From: Streptomyces violaceoruber
GTDB lineage: Bacteria > Actinomycetota > Actinomycetes > Streptomycetales > Streptomycetaceae
Direction of reading: 5' to 3'
NCBI RefSeq assembly: GCF_033406955.1
Contig: NZ_CP137734.1
Coordinates: forward strand, 7,378,001 to 7,442,000
Length of the DNA stretch: 64,000 bases
Shown: positions 1-9,142 of the stretch, in pieces
How positions within the stretch are numbered: position 1 is the stretch's first letter
Layout of the letters: the number at the start of each line of letters is the position of its first letter
Translations under genes and position numbers: made by a program
Notes under the pieces: model-generated
Told to the model about the DNA's origin: nothing
Database searches by the model: none
What the model saw: only the letters and a program-made list of their open reading frames with translations

Positions 1-1
1 C

Positions 2-1243
2 GGCGAGTCCCTGTACCTCAACGGGCGGCGGCTGTTCGTACGCGGTGTGCTCGACCAGGGCTACTGGCCCGAAACCGGCATCACGGCTCCCGACGACGCC
101 GCCCTGCGCCGCGACATCGAGCTCGCGGCCGAGGCCGGCTACAACCTCGTCCGCAAGCACCTCAAACTGGAGGACCCCCGCTTCGCCCACCACGCCGACA
201 CCCTCGGCATGCTCCTGTGGGCCGAACCCGCCTCGCCCGGCCGCTTCTCGCCCGCCTCCACCGCCGCCTTCGCCGAGCAGATCGAGCCCATGGTCGAGCG
301 CGACGGCAACAGCCCCGCCATCGTCATCTGGGGCCTGTACAACGAGGAATGGGGCCTGGACTGGGACATCCCCGGCGACCCGGCCAAGCAGCGCGCCACC
401 GCCGACGCCTACGACCGCCTCAAGGCCCTCGACGCCACCCGCCCGGTCGTCGACAACTCCGGCTGGACCCACGTCAAGACCGACCTGCTCGACTGGCACT
501 ACTACGACGAGAGCGCCGCCTCCTGGGCCACCACCGTCGCCGACCTGCTCTCCGGCGAACGCGACGACTTCCCCGTCAAGCTCGGCCCCGACTTCGTCGT
601 CCACAAGAAGCTCGCCGTCCCGGGTCAGCCGCTGCGCGGCCTGCCCAACCTCAACAGCGAGTACGGCGGCGGCTTCACCGGCCTGGACCGCGCCTGGCAC
701 CTGCGCTGGCAGACCCAGGAGCTGCGCCGCCACGACCGGCTCGCCGGGTACGTGTACACGGAGCTGTACGACATCGAGCACGAGAGCGCCGGGCTGCTGG
801 ACTTCGGGCGCGGGGCGAAGGACCTGGCGGGCGTCGACCCGGCCCACGCCAATGCGCCCACGACCCTCGTCCTGGACGTCACGCCGGTGGCACCGGGCCG
901 CGACCTGCTCACCACCGGCCCCGACTTCACGGTCGACGTGCACGTCTCCCACCACGGCGACGACCCGGTCGCGGGCACGGTGCACACCACCTGGACCCCG
1001 GTGTACGCCAGGACGCCCGACGCGCCCGGCGACGCCGTCCCCGGCTGCCGCGCGGAGGCCAAGCCGTACGTCCTCGGCGCCGCCGTCACGGTGCCCGCCG
1101 CGCTGCCCGACGGCTGGACCAGCGGCCGGCTGCACCTGGCGCTGGTCGTGGACGGCACCGTCGCCGCCCGGACGGCGCTGGACGTGGACACGCGGACCGA
1201 CCCGTACATCGGCGACGACCCGCAGGCCCGCCCCACCGCCTGA
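2..1243 (+). CDS. Glycoside hydrolase family 2 enzyme, C-terminal part (5' end outside window)
   Basis: The reading frame is open from the first bases of the window, so the N-terminal sugar-binding and immunoglobulin-like domains of a GH2 enzyme are missing and 413 residues remain. The visible part begins in the segment leading into the TIM barrel (LNGRRLFVRGV). It carries a catalytic-acid motif of the NEEWG type and a probable nucleophile motif NSEYG, both in the order expected for GH2 beta-galactosidases, beta-mannosidases and beta-glucuronidases. A beta-sandwich-like tail follows. Substrate cannot be read from the sequence. It stops 90 bp before a secreted glycosidase on the same strand and sits in a sugar-use locus, so a beta-galactosidase-like role on plant oligosaccharides is plausible but inferred. 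Confidence 0.8.
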   Translation, partial: GESLYLNGRRLFVRGVLDQGYWPETGITAPDDAALRRDIELAAEAGYNLVRKHLKLEDPRFAHHADTLGMLLWAEPASPGRFSPASTAAFAEQIEPMVERDGNSPAIVIWGLYNEEWGLDWDIPGDPAKQRATADAYDRLKALDATRPVVDNSGWTHVKTDLLDWHYYDESAASWATTVADLLSGERDDFPVKLGPDFVVHKKLAVPGQPLRGLPNLNSEYGGGFTGLDRAWHLRWQTQELRRHDRLAGYVYTELYDIEHESAGLLDFGRGAKDLAGVDPAHANAPTTLVLDVTPVAPGRDLLTTGPDFTVDVHVSHHGDDPVAGTVHTTWTPVYARTPDAPGDAVPGCRAEAKPYVLGAAVTVPAALPDGWTSGRLHLALVVDGTVAARTALDVDTRTDPYIGDDPQARPTA

Positions 1244-1333
1244 CCTCCGGGCCACACCACCCCACGCCGTCCCACCCGTCCCAACCCACCTATCCCGCAC
1301 CACCCGACATCCCCACCACCAAGGAGTCGATCC

Positions 1334-3001
1334 GTGCGCAACCCGTCACCCACCCTCAGACGATCACCGGCCCTGCTCGGTGTCCTGGCCCTCCTCACGG
1401 CTCTGCTGTCCCTGTGGTCGCAGCCCGCGTCGGCCGCGCCCGCCGGGCAGGTCCTGGCGTCACCGGACCTCGCGGCCCACCCGCAGGGCGACAACAGCTA
1501 CCCCCGCGCCGTCCGCCTCGACCACGACGGCTCGGCCGGACAGACCATGCTGGCCACCTACGCCAAGCGCGAACAGGGCGCCACCAACACCCTGCCCGTC
1601 CACCGCAGCACCGACGGCGGCCGTACCTGGAGCGCCGCCCCGATCTCCACCATCACCTCGCACACCCCGGGCTGGGACATCGAGGCACCCGTCCTCTACG
1701 AGGTGCCGCGCACCGCGAACGGCCTGAACCAGGGCGACCTCCTCGCCGCCGGCACCGCCTGGCAGGCCGGGGACTACACCACGCAGCGCGTCGAGGTGTT
1801 CAAGAGCACCGACCACGGCCAGAGCTGGCAGTACCTCTCCGACTGCACCCGCACCAGCGGCCTGCCCGACACCATCGGGCACGGCATCTGGGAACCCTGG
1901 TTCCTGCTCGCCCCCGACAACACACTGGCCTGCTTCATCTCCGACGAGCGGCCCGCCAACAGCCCCACCAACAACCAGGTCATCGGCCACTACACCTCCA
2001 CCGACGGCGGCCGCACCTGGAGCGGCACACTCACCCAGGACGTCGCCTTCCCCGCCGACAACCTCGCCCGCCCCGGCATGTCCATCGTCGTCCCGCTGCC
2101 CGACGGGCGGTTCATGATGGCGTACGAGATGTGCCGGGACGCCACCGACGCGGACCACGCCTGCGAGGTGTACACCAAGACCAGCCCCGACGGCCTGAAC
2201 TGGGCGCCCGCCGACGACCCGGGCACCCTGGTGCGCACCGCCGACGGCAGGGAACTGCTGCACACCCCCTACCTCGCCTGGGTACCGGGCGGCGGCCCCG
2301 ACGGCACGCTGCTGATGTCCGGCCAGCGCGTGGTGAGCGGACCCACCGGGAACAAGACCGTCCTGTCCGAGTCCGGCACCGTGGTCTTCGCCAACACCCA
2401 CCTCGGCACGGGGGAGTGGACCGAGATCGAGGCCCCGGTCCGGACCGACCCCACCGGCGGCTACAACCCCGGTGAGCCCTCCTGCCCCGGCTACAGCTCA
2501 CCGATCGTGCCGCGTGCCGACGGCACCTCCTTCCTCTACCTGACCGCCACCTGGCTCGGCACCGGCAACCAGTGCCAGGTCCGTTTCGGCACCGGCGGCC
2601 TCGGCGGCCCGGTGGGCCAGGTCACCACGCCGTGGGTCGCGGGCAAGTGCCTGGACGTCGACACCAACACCAGCCGCAACGGCAACGCCGCCCAGCTGTG
2701 GGACTGCTCCACCGCCACTGGCCAGCGCTGGTCCGTCGCCCCCGACGGCACGGTGCGCGCGTTCGGCAAGTGCCTGGACATCGACGGCAACGGCACGGCC
2801 AACTTCACCAAGGTCCAGGTGTGGGACTGCGCCCCGGGCGTCGGCGGCCAGCAGTGGCGCCACCGGGCCGACGGCTCGCTGTTCAACCCGCAGTCCGGCC
2901 GCTGCCTGGACATCCCGTCCGGCGGCACCGCCAACGGCACCAAGCTGCAGATCTACGACTGCAACGGCCTCGGCACCCAGAAGTGGAACCTGCCCGTCTA
3001 G
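1334..3001 (+). CDS. Secreted six-bladed beta-propeller glycosidase (sialidase-like fold, GH93-like) with C-terminal ricin-type lectin domain
   Basis: The GTG start has an AAGGAG ribosome site at 1321-1326. The first 35 residues form a signal peptide ending in ASAA. The catalytic part has repeated Asp-boxes (STDGGRTW twice, STDHGQSW once), typical of sialidase-fold propellers. Segments such as GIWEPWFLL, ISDERP and RPGM...DGRFMMAYE resemble GH93 exo-arabinanases more than GH33 sialidases; the arginine triad of true sialidases is not obvious. The last 130 residues hold three QxW-type lectin repeats (GKCLDVD, GKCLDID, GRCLDIP) of a CBM13/ricin B trefoil. An extracellular exo-acting enzyme on arabinan or a similar polymer is my best reading; 'exo-sialidase' would be the default database name. 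Confidence 0.75.
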   Translation: MRNPSPTLRRSPALLGVLALLTALLSLWSQPASAAPAGQVLASPDLAAHPQGDNSYPRAVRLDHDGSAGQTMLATYAKREQGATNTLPVHRSTDGGRTWSAAPISTITSHTPGWDIEAPVLYEVPRTANGLNQGDLLAAGTAWQAGDYTTQRVEVFKSTDHGQSWQYLSDCTRTSGLPDTIGHGIWEPWFLLAPDNTLACFISDERPANSPTNNQVIGHYTSTDGGRTWSGTLTQDVAFPADNLARPGMSIVVPLPDGRFMMAYEMCRDATDADHACEVYTKTSPDGLNWAPADDPGTLVRTADGRELLHTPYLAWVPGGGPDGTLLMSGQRVVSGPTGNKTVLSESGTVVFANTHLGTGEWTEIEAPVRTDPTGGYNPGEPSCPGYSSPIVPRADGTSFLYLTATWLGTGNQCQVRFGTGGLGGPVGQVTTPWVAGKCLDVDTNTSRNGNAAQLWDCSTATGQRWSVAPDGTVRAFGKCLDIDGNGTANFTKVQVWDCAPGVGGQQWRHRADGSLFNPQSGRCLDIPSGGTANGTKLQIYDCNGLGTQKWNLPV

Positions 3002-3010
3002 CCGCGCGAG

Positions 3011-3035
3011 CACCCGGGGCCCGGTGCCCCGGGTG
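3011..3035 (+). terminator. Hairpin after the secreted glycosidase
   Basis: Ten-base perfect inverted repeats (3011-3020 and 3026-3035) flank a five-base loop, starting 10 bp after the stop codon. There is no T-run, as is common in Streptomyces. It also overlaps a possible upstream GTG start of the next gene, which argues for the ATG at 3057 as the real start of that gene. Confidence 0.7.
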
Positions 3036-3056
3036 TCGCCTACGCTCGACAGCACC

Positions 3057-4298
3057 ATGACGAACAACCTCACCCCCCTGGAGCCGAAGGCCGACAAGGC
3101 CACGGTCAGACGGCACAACCTCAGCCTGGTCCTGAGGGCCGTGCACGACGCGGGGGAGGCGACCAGGGCCGGTGTCGCCACGCACGTCGGACTGACGCGC
3201 GCGGCGGTGTCGTCCCTGGTCGAGCAGTTGCTGGAGTACGGCGTCGTCTCCGAGTGGGGCAAGACCAGCAGCGGCCAGGCGGGCCGGCCCGGCACCGTCC
3301 TGAAGGTCTCCCGCTCGGGCCCGGCGGGCCTCGGCGTCGAGATCAACATCGACTACATCGCGGTGTGCGTCGTCGACCTCGCCGGCACCGACCGGGTGCG
3401 GCTCGTCGAGCACGTCGACAACCGCGGGGTCGAGCCCTCCGAGGTCCTGGCGCGCGCGGCCCGGCTGGCGGCGCGCGCCATCGGCTCGGCGGCGGACCAG
3501 GAGCTCGAACCGGCCGGAGTCCATGTCGCGCTGCCCGGCCTGGTGACGGGCGGCACCGTGCGCCAGGCGCCCAACCTGGGCTGGCGGCGGGTCGCCGTGG
3601 AGGGGCTGTTCGCCCAGGCGCTCCTCGCCCTGCGCCCTGACCGCCGGCCCCTGCCGGTCAGCTCCGACAACGAGGCCAACGCCGCCGCCCTGGCCGAGCT
3701 GTGGTTCGGCGCCGGCACCGAGGGCGTGCGCAGCTTTCTCTACCTGACCGGCGAGATCGGCGTCGGCGGTGCCCTGGTGCTCGGCGGCGAGCTGCTGCGC
3801 GGCGCGCACGGCTTCGCCGGGGAGATCGGGCACACGGTCGTCGACCCGGAGGGCCCGCGGTGCCGGTGCGGTGCCCACGGCTGCCTGGAGCAGTACGCCG
3901 GACAGGCCGCGCTGCTCACCGCCGCCGGCATCGACGCGGACGCGGGCGCGCGGGGCGTCGCCGAACTCGAACGCCGCGCGCGGCAGGGCGATCCGTCCGC
4001 GCTGTCCGCCGTCGAACGGGCCGGTCGGCAACTGGGCGTGGTGCTCTCGGGCGCGGTGAACCTCTTCGACCCCGAGGCGGTGATGCTCGGCGGCGTCTAC
4101 CGCGAGCTGATGGACTGGCTCGCCCCGGCCGTCGACCGCGAACTGGCCCGGCGCGTGGTCTCCGGGCTGTGGAGCGAGGACGGCAAACGGCTGCGGGCCG
4201 CGTCCCCGCTCGGCGACGCGGCCCGGGGCGCGGCCGGCACGATCGTCCGCGAGGTACTGGCCGACCCGACGGCGTACGCGGAACGGGACGCGGGCTGA
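3057..4298 (+). CDS. ROK-family transcriptional repressor
   Basis: This is a sugar-responsive repressor of the NagC/XylR type. An N-terminal winged helix (about residues 15-75, with TRAGVATHVGLTRAAVSSLVEQL as its recognition region) is followed by a two-lobed ROK sugar-kinase-like fold. The zinc-binding ROK signature CRCGAHGCLEQ is present. I chose ATG 3057 (413 residues) over the GTG at 3024 because the latter lies inside a hairpin. A TACGCT -10-like box sits 10 bp upstream. It lies between a glycosidase and a convergent beta-glucosidase/ABC-transporter operon, so it is the probable local regulator of the sugar locus; the effector is unknown. Confidence 0.88.
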   Translation: MTNNLTPLEPKADKATVRRHNLSLVLRAVHDAGEATRAGVATHVGLTRAAVSSLVEQLLEYGVVSEWGKTSSGQAGRPGTVLKVSRSGPAGLGVEINIDYIAVCVVDLAGTDRVRLVEHVDNRGVEPSEVLARAARLAARAIGSAADQELEPAGVHVALPGLVTGGTVRQAPNLGWRRVAVEGLFAQALLALRPDRRPLPVSSDNEANAAALAELWFGAGTEGVRSFLYLTGEIGVGGALVLGGELLRGAHGFAGEIGHTVVDPEGPRCRCGAHGCLEQYAGQAALLTAAGIDADAGARGVAELERRARQGDPSALSAVERAGRQLGVVLSGAVNLFDPEAVMLGGVYRELMDWLAPAVDRELARRVVSGLWSEDGKRLRAASPLGDAARGAAGTIVREVLADPTAYAERDAG

Positions 4299-4341
4299 CA
4301 CGGAGGGCGGCCGCCCGGCGGCCCCCCGCGCCCGGCCTCCC

Positions 4342-5721
4342 TCACCCGCGGTTGGCGGCGATCATCTCCCGGTACCAGCGGTAGCTGTCCTTCGGCGTGC
4401 GCCGCTGCGTGTCGTAGTCGACCCGCACGATGCCGAAGCGCTTGTCGTAGCCGTACGCCCACTCGAAGTTGTCCAGCAGCGACCACACGTAGTACCCGCG
4501 TACGTCCACGCCCGCGTCGATCGCCGCCCGCAGCGCGGTGAGGTGGTCGCGCAGGTAGGCGACCCGGTCGGTGTCGTGGACCGTGCCGTCGGCGGCGGCC
4601 GCGTCGTCCTCCGCCGAGCCGTTCTCGGTGATGTGGACCGGCGGGAGCGCGTCGCCGTACTGCCGCTTCAGGGCGACGAGCAGGTCGGTGAAGCTGTCCG
4701 GCACGACCGGCCAGTTCATCGCCGTGTGCCGCACCCCGGGGTGCCGTACCTCCTCGTAGCGGTTGTCCGTGGCCACGCGGCGGGCCGGGTCGCTCTCGCG
4801 GTGGGGGGCGTCGGCGACCACGATCGGCCGGTAGTAGTTGACGCCGAGGAAGTCCAGGGGCTGGGAGATCAGCTCCAGGTCGCCGTCCCGCCGGAAGTCC
4901 TCTCCGGTGATCAGCTCGCCCCAGGTCTCCTCCTCGGTGGCCGGGTAACGGCCCGCGAGGATCGGCTCGGTCCACACCAGGTTGTGCTGGGTGTCCGCGC
5001 GAACCACCGCCGCCAGGTCGGCCGGGGAGTCGGTGGCGGGCAGGTTGCGGTCCAGGTTGAGCGTGATGCCGACCTCGCGCACCCCGGCCGCCCGCAGCGC
5101 CTTCACCGCCAGCCCGTGGCCGACCAGCAGGTGGTGGGCGGCGGCCAGCGCGCCCCGGCCCTCCTTGGCACCCGGTGCGTGCCGGCCGATGGAGTAGCCG
5201 AGGAAGGAGCTGCACCACGGCTCGTTGAGGGTGATCCAGCGGGGCACCCGGTCGCCCAGGTGCTCCGCGACCACCGCCGTGTACTCGGCGAACCGCTCCG
5301 CCGTCTCCCGGACCCGCCAGCCGCCCCGGTCTTCGAGGGCCTGGGGGAGGTCCCAGTGGTAGAGGGTGGCGGCCGGTTCGATGCCCGCCGCCAGCAGTTC
5401 GTCCACCAGGCGGGAGTAGAAGTCGAGCCCCTTGGGGTTCACCGCGCCCGAGCCGTCCGGCACGATGCGCGGCCAGGCGATCGAGAAGCGGTAGGAGTCC
5501 ACGCCGAGGTCGCGCAGCAGGGCCACGTCCTCGGGGTAGCGGTGGTAGTGGTCGCAGGCCACGTCACCGGTGTCGCCGTTCACCACCAGGCCGGGGGTGC
5601 GGCTGTAGGTGTCCCAGATCGACGGTCCGCGGCCGTCCTCGGTCGCCGCGCCCTCGATCTGGTACGAGGCGGTCGCGGCGCCGAAGACGAAGCCGGGCGG
5701 GAAACCGGGGTACTCACTCAT
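4342..5721 (-). CDS. GH1 beta-glucosidase
   Basis: A cytoplasmic (no signal peptide) family 1 glycosidase of 459 residues, the usual length. The acid/base glutamate is E167 in TLNEPW and the nucleophile is E366 in ITENGS. The N-terminal FVFGAATASYQIEG and C-terminal WSLLDNFEWAYGY segments are family hallmarks of the glycone pocket. It is the last gene of a leftward operon after the binding protein and two permeases, 40 bp downstream of the second permease, so it likely cleaves the imported oligosaccharide from its non-reducing end. Specificity (gluco, galacto or other) cannot be fixed from sequence. Confidence 0.93.
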   Translation of the reverse strand: MSEYPGFPPGFVFGAATASYQIEGAATEDGRGPSIWDTYSRTPGLVVNGDTGDVACDHYHRYPEDVALLRDLGVDSYRFSIAWPRIVPDGSGAVNPKGLDFYSRLVDELLAAGIEPAATLYHWDLPQALEDRGGWRVRETAERFAEYTAVVAEHLGDRVPRWITLNEPWCSSFLGYSIGRHAPGAKEGRGALAAAHHLLVGHGLAVKALRAAGVREVGITLNLDRNLPATDSPADLAAVVRADTQHNLVWTEPILAGRYPATEEETWGELITGEDFRRDGDLELISQPLDFLGVNYYRPIVVADAPHRESDPARRVATDNRYEEVRHPGVRHTAMNWPVVPDSFTDLLVALKRQYGDALPPVHITENGSAEDDAAAADGTVHDTDRVAYLRDHLTALRAAIDAGVDVRGYYVWSLLDNFEWAYGYDKRFGIVRVDYDTQRRTPKDSYRWYREMIAANRG

Positions 5722-5761
5722 GCTGTGCTGCTCATCTCCGTGCTTGCGGGGTGTGCGAGGT

Positions 5762-6589
5762 TCACTTGACGGAACCGCCGGTGATCCCGGCGGCGATGTA
5801 CTTCTGGGCGAGGACGAGGAGGATCGCCGCGGGCACCGCGGACAGCACCGACGCGGCCATCACCGAGCCCCAGTCGCCGACGTGCGCGCCGATGTACTGG
5901 TAGATGCCCAGGGTGATGGGCTTGACCTCGTCGGTCGTGTTCAGGGTGAGCGCGAACATGAAGTCGCTCCACGAGAACAGGAACGCGAACAGGCCCGACG
6001 TGATCAGCGAGTTGCGGCTCATCGGCAGCACCACCCGGACGAAGGTGCGCACCGGACCGGCGCCGTCGATCTGCGCGGCCTCGATCACCTCGCCCGGGAT
6101 CGACACCATGAAGGAGCGCATCAGCACGATGGAGAACGGGATGCCCAGCGAGGCGTCCGCCAGCATCAGGCCGAAGTAGGAGTTGACCAGGCCCAGGTCG
6201 ACGTAGGAGTTGTAGAGCGCGTTGGCGATGACGATGCCCGGCACCATCTGGGTGATCAGCGTGCCGAACACGATGGTGCGCGAGCCGCGCAGCCCGAACC
6301 GCGCGAGACCGTACGCGGCGGGCGCCGAGATCGCCAGGCAGATGGCGACCGCGCCGAGCGAGACCGCGAGCGAGGTCAGCAGGTGCCCGCCCTGGTCGCT
6401 GATCGCCTTGGAGAAGCCGGAGAAGTCCAGGCTGCCCGGCACCGGGTCGACCTGGAGCAGCCCGGAGTCGGGCTGGAGCGCGGTGTTGAGCATCCAGTAC
6501 AGCGGGAACAGCATCACGCACAGGATGAGCACGCCGGCGACGGTGGAGCCCCAGCGGCGCCGGGAGGCGGTGGGCGTGTGGGAGGCCAT
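5762..6589 (-). CDS. Carbohydrate ABC transporter permease (MalG-type)
   Basis: A 275-residue inner-membrane permease with about six membrane segments, the first at residues 14-34 (VAGVLILCVMLFPLYWMLN). The EAA loop that docks the ATPase reads EVIEAAQIDGAGPVRTFVRV. It belongs to the CUT1 family that imports di- and oligosaccharides. The start ATG is 5 bp past the stop of the partner permease, which suggests translational coupling. No ATPase gene is nearby; streptomycetes usually energise such importers with the shared ATPase MsiK, which I assume applies here. Confidence 0.93.
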   Translation of the reverse strand: MASHTPTASRRRWGSTVAGVLILCVMLFPLYWMLNTALQPDSGLLQVDPVPGSLDFSGFSKAISDQGGHLLTSLAVSLGAVAICLAISAPAAYGLARFGLRGSRTIVFGTLITQMVPGIVIANALYNSYVDLGLVNSYFGLMLADASLGIPFSIVLMRSFMVSIPGEVIEAAQIDGAGPVRTFVRVVLPMSRNSLITSGLFAFLFSWSDFMFALTLNTTDEVKPITLGIYQYIGAHVGDWGSVMAASVLSAVPAAILLVLAQKYIAAGITGGSVK

Positions 6590-6594
6590 GGACG

Positions 6595-7560
6595 TCACTT
6601 CCCCTCGGTGCGGTTGGCCCGCAGGTAGAACACCGCGAACACGGCGGAGATCAGGATGAGTACGTTGCCGACGACGGCGCCCGCGCCGAAGTCCAGCTGG
6701 ACGAAGGAGTTCTGGTAGGTCAGGGTGCCGAGTGTCTGGGTCGCGTCGGCCGGGCCGCCGTCGGTCAGGGCGAGGATCAGGTCGAGGATCTTCACCGTCG
6801 ACATGAAGCCCAGCACGAGGACGACCGTGACGACGGGCCTGAGCATCGGCAGGGTCACCGAACGGAAGGTCCGCCAGGCCGAGGCGCCGTCCAGCGCGGC
6901 CGCCTCGTGCAGCTCCTTCGGGATCTCCTGGAGACCGCCGTACAGGATGACCATGTTGAACGGGATGCCGATCCAGATGTTGACCAGGATGACCGAGAGC
7001 AGGGCCATCTCCGGGCTGGTCAGCCAGGGCGTGTGACCGCCGATCCCGAGCGTGTCCAGGAACGAGTTGAGCACGCCCGTGTCCTGGTCGAGGATGCGCC
7101 GCCAGACGATGCCGGACACCACCATGGGCACCAGCCAGGGCAGCAGGATCAGTGAGCGCAGCACCCCGTTCAGCGGGAAGCGGCGGCTGAAGAACACCGC
7201 GAGCGCGAGGCCGATGCAGAACTGGCCGAGCAGGGAGCCCGCCGTGAAGACGAGCGTGTGCCACAGCGCCTTGCCGAACAGGGCGTCCTGGAACACGTTG
7301 GACCAGTTGTCGGCGCCGTTGAAGGGCGCCTCACCGGTGAAGAAGGTCTTCGGCGTGTAGTCCTGGAAGCTCATCACGACGTTGCGCACGAGCGGGTAGC
7401 CGAAGAACAGCAGCATGAAGACGACGGCGGGGGCTACGAACCCCCACTGCGTGAGCCTGCGGCGGCGCGCGATCCGGGCGGGGTCGGGAGCGGAGGCCGG
7501 CTCGGACGCCTTGGCGGGCGTCTGCGCGCCGACGGTGGAGGTGGGCATGGGCGTGGTCAT
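6595..7560 (-). CDS. Carbohydrate ABC transporter permease (MalF-type)
   Basis: A 321-residue membrane protein: a charged N-terminal tail of about 40 residues, then six or more helices beginning GFVAPAVVFMLLFFGYPLV. The EAA motif is ELHEAAALDGASAWRTFRSV. It forms the transmembrane channel together with the adjacent MalG-type protein and receives substrate from the upstream lipoprotein. The start (ATG 7560) lies 11 bp past the end of the binding-protein gene, so the three genes are one operon. Confidence 0.93.
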   Translation of the reverse strand: MTTPMPTSTVGAQTPAKASEPASAPDPARIARRRRLTQWGFVAPAVVFMLLFFGYPLVRNVVMSFQDYTPKTFFTGEAPFNGADNWSNVFQDALFGKALWHTLVFTAGSLLGQFCIGLALAVFFSRRFPLNGVLRSLILLPWLVPMVVSGIVWRRILDQDTGVLNSFLDTLGIGGHTPWLTSPEMALLSVILVNIWIGIPFNMVILYGGLQEIPKELHEAAALDGASAWRTFRSVTLPMLRPVVTVVLVLGFMSTVKILDLILALTDGGPADATQTLGTLTYQNSFVQLDFGAGAVVGNVLILISAVFAVFYLRANRTEGK

Positions 7561-7571
7561 GGGGTCGTACC

Positions 7572-8858
7572 TCAGTTCCCGCTCGTGGCCCGCTGCTGGG
7601 CGCGCTTCAGGGCGGTCTCACTGGACTGGCCGGTCAGGGCGGACTGGAAGGCGCTCTGCAGCGCGAGCGACACACTCGACCAGCCGGCACCGAGCTTCGC
7701 CGTCCGGGACCGGGCGACGGCCACCTGGTCGGCGAGGGAGTCCAGCTCGGGCACCTTCTCGCGCCAGACGGCGGCGGCCTTGGCGTTGGCCGGGACCATC
7801 CAGCTGTTGAGCGCGTAGGTCAGCTGCTCCTTCTCGCTCGCCAGACACGCGACGATCTTGCCGGCCGTCTTCTCCCGGGCCTCGTCACCGGTGTTGGGCA
7901 CGGTGAGGACGGCACCGCCGAGCGGGCCGACCGAGTCGTCGCCGGCCCGCGGCACCGGGATCGGCGCGATGCCCCAGTGCAGCGACGTGTCGCTGTTGAG
8001 GGTCTCGACCTGCCACGGGCCGTTGATCATCATCGCCGCGTTCCCGGCCATGAACTGGTCGTTGACGTCGGCCTGGGTCCAGTTGACCGTCGACTTCGAC
8101 AGCGAACGGTCCTTCAGCAGGCCCTTCCAGTAGTCCAGGGCCTCGACCACCTTCGGACCGTCCAGGTCGGTCTCGTCACCGCCGTTGGACCACATGAACG
8201 GCGTGAACTGGAAGACGCCGTCCTCCGCGCCGCCCGCGCTGAGCGCCAGGCCGTACTGCTTGCCCCGCGTGAGCTTCTGCGCCGTCGCCCGCAGTTCGGC
8301 CCAGGTGGTGGGCACCTCGACGCCCGCCTGGTCGAGCAGGTCCTTGTTGTAGAAGAGGGCGAGGGTGTTCACCGAGCGGGCCGCGCCGTAGTACGTGCCC
8401 TTGTACGAGCCGAAGTCCACGATCCCGTCGGGGATGTCGTCGGTGCTCAGCCCGAGGGTCCTCAGGTCGACCAGGCCGCCCGCGTCGGCGAAGGTCGGCA
8501 TCTCGGACGCGTCGAACTGCACGATGTCGGGCAGCGACTTGGACGAGGCCATGCGCAGGGCCTTCGTCATCACCTGCGCCGCCGGGACGCTCTGCTGCTC
8601 GATCGTGACGCCCAGCTCCTTGCCGCAGCGGGCCATCGCCTCCGCGTCCCAGCGGTGGTACGACTCGTCGGTCGAGGAGTTCATCACGGTGTACGTGTCG
8701 GCGTCGCGCTGCTGTCCGCAGCCGGCCAGTGCCGCCCCGGCGACCAGCACGGACACCGCGGTGAACGGGGCGACGACTCGGCGTGAGCGTCCTCGCCCGC
8801 GGCGCGCGGCAGCCGGGGGGTGTGCTGTCAAGGCGAGCGAGGTGAAGCGCTTCGACAT
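7572..8858 (-). CDS. Extracellular solute-binding lipoprotein of the sugar ABC transporter
   Basis: 428 residues with an N-terminal basic stretch (twin-arginine-like RRGRGRSRR), a hydrophobic core, and the lipobox LAGC that would be lipidated at the cysteine. The mature part is a family 1 (MalE-like) substrate-binding protein. It is the first gene of the leftward operon binding protein-MalF-MalG-GH1. It faces the GH31 gene across a 284-bp control region, so both are likely expressed together. Ligand is inferred from context (xylosylated beta-glucan oligosaccharides), not from binding residues. Confidence 0.92.
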   Translation of the reverse strand: MSKRFTSLALTAHPPAAARRGRGRSRRVVAPFTAVSVLVAGAALAGCGQQRDADTYTVMNSSTDESYHRWDAEAMARCGKELGVTIEQQSVPAAQVMTKALRMASSKSLPDIVQFDASEMPTFADAGGLVDLRTLGLSTDDIPDGIVDFGSYKGTYYGAARSVNTLALFYNKDLLDQAGVEVPTTWAELRATAQKLTRGKQYGLALSAGGAEDGVFQFTPFMWSNGGDETDLDGPKVVEALDYWKGLLKDRSLSKSTVNWTQADVNDQFMAGNAAMMINGPWQVETLNSDTSLHWGIAPIPVPRAGDDSVGPLGGAVLTVPNTGDEAREKTAGKIVACLASEKEQLTYALNSWMVPANAKAAAVWREKVPELDSLADQVAVARSRTAKLGAGWSSVSLALQSAFQSALTGQSSETALKRAQQRATSGN

Positions 8859-9142
8859 GGTGCGGCCCTTGCTGTCGTACCGTCCGGCTTCCTCGCCGGA
8901 CTGTTTTGTTTGATGTGATGACTAATACGTCACGAACCCGCTTCCGCGCTAGAGCAAAGTGGCCCCGCTCTCTCCGTTCCACGGGGTGAGGAGGCCGTTC
9001 TCTTGCGTAATAATGCCAGCTCAGCCCGTAGAAGCCGGTGTGAACGCCTTAGCGTCGGGATTTGTTTTGTGTACGATCAAAACGCTGTGAGACGGCCTCC
9101 GTGCTCCCACCCCGACAGCTCCCGCCCCACCCAAGGAAGATC
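8859..9142 (-). promoter_or_regulatory. Divergent control region between ABC operon and GH31 gene, with TTTTG-type elements
   Basis: This gene-free 284 bp is A/T-richer than its surroundings. Two related AT-rich elements sit near its ends: one at 8902-8920 (TTTTGTTTGATGTGATG, beside the binding-protein start) and one at 9065-9082, where TTTTG and CAAAA face each other across eight bases. Shared elements at both ends suggest one regulator controlling both directions, perhaps the ROK protein at 3057-4298. No operator of proven type was recognised. Confidence 0.4.

Noticed and set aside
3024..3056. GTG at 3024 as the ROK gene start
   Set aside because: It lies inside a terminator hairpin and adds residues not expected before the DNA-binding domain; ATG 3057 fits better.
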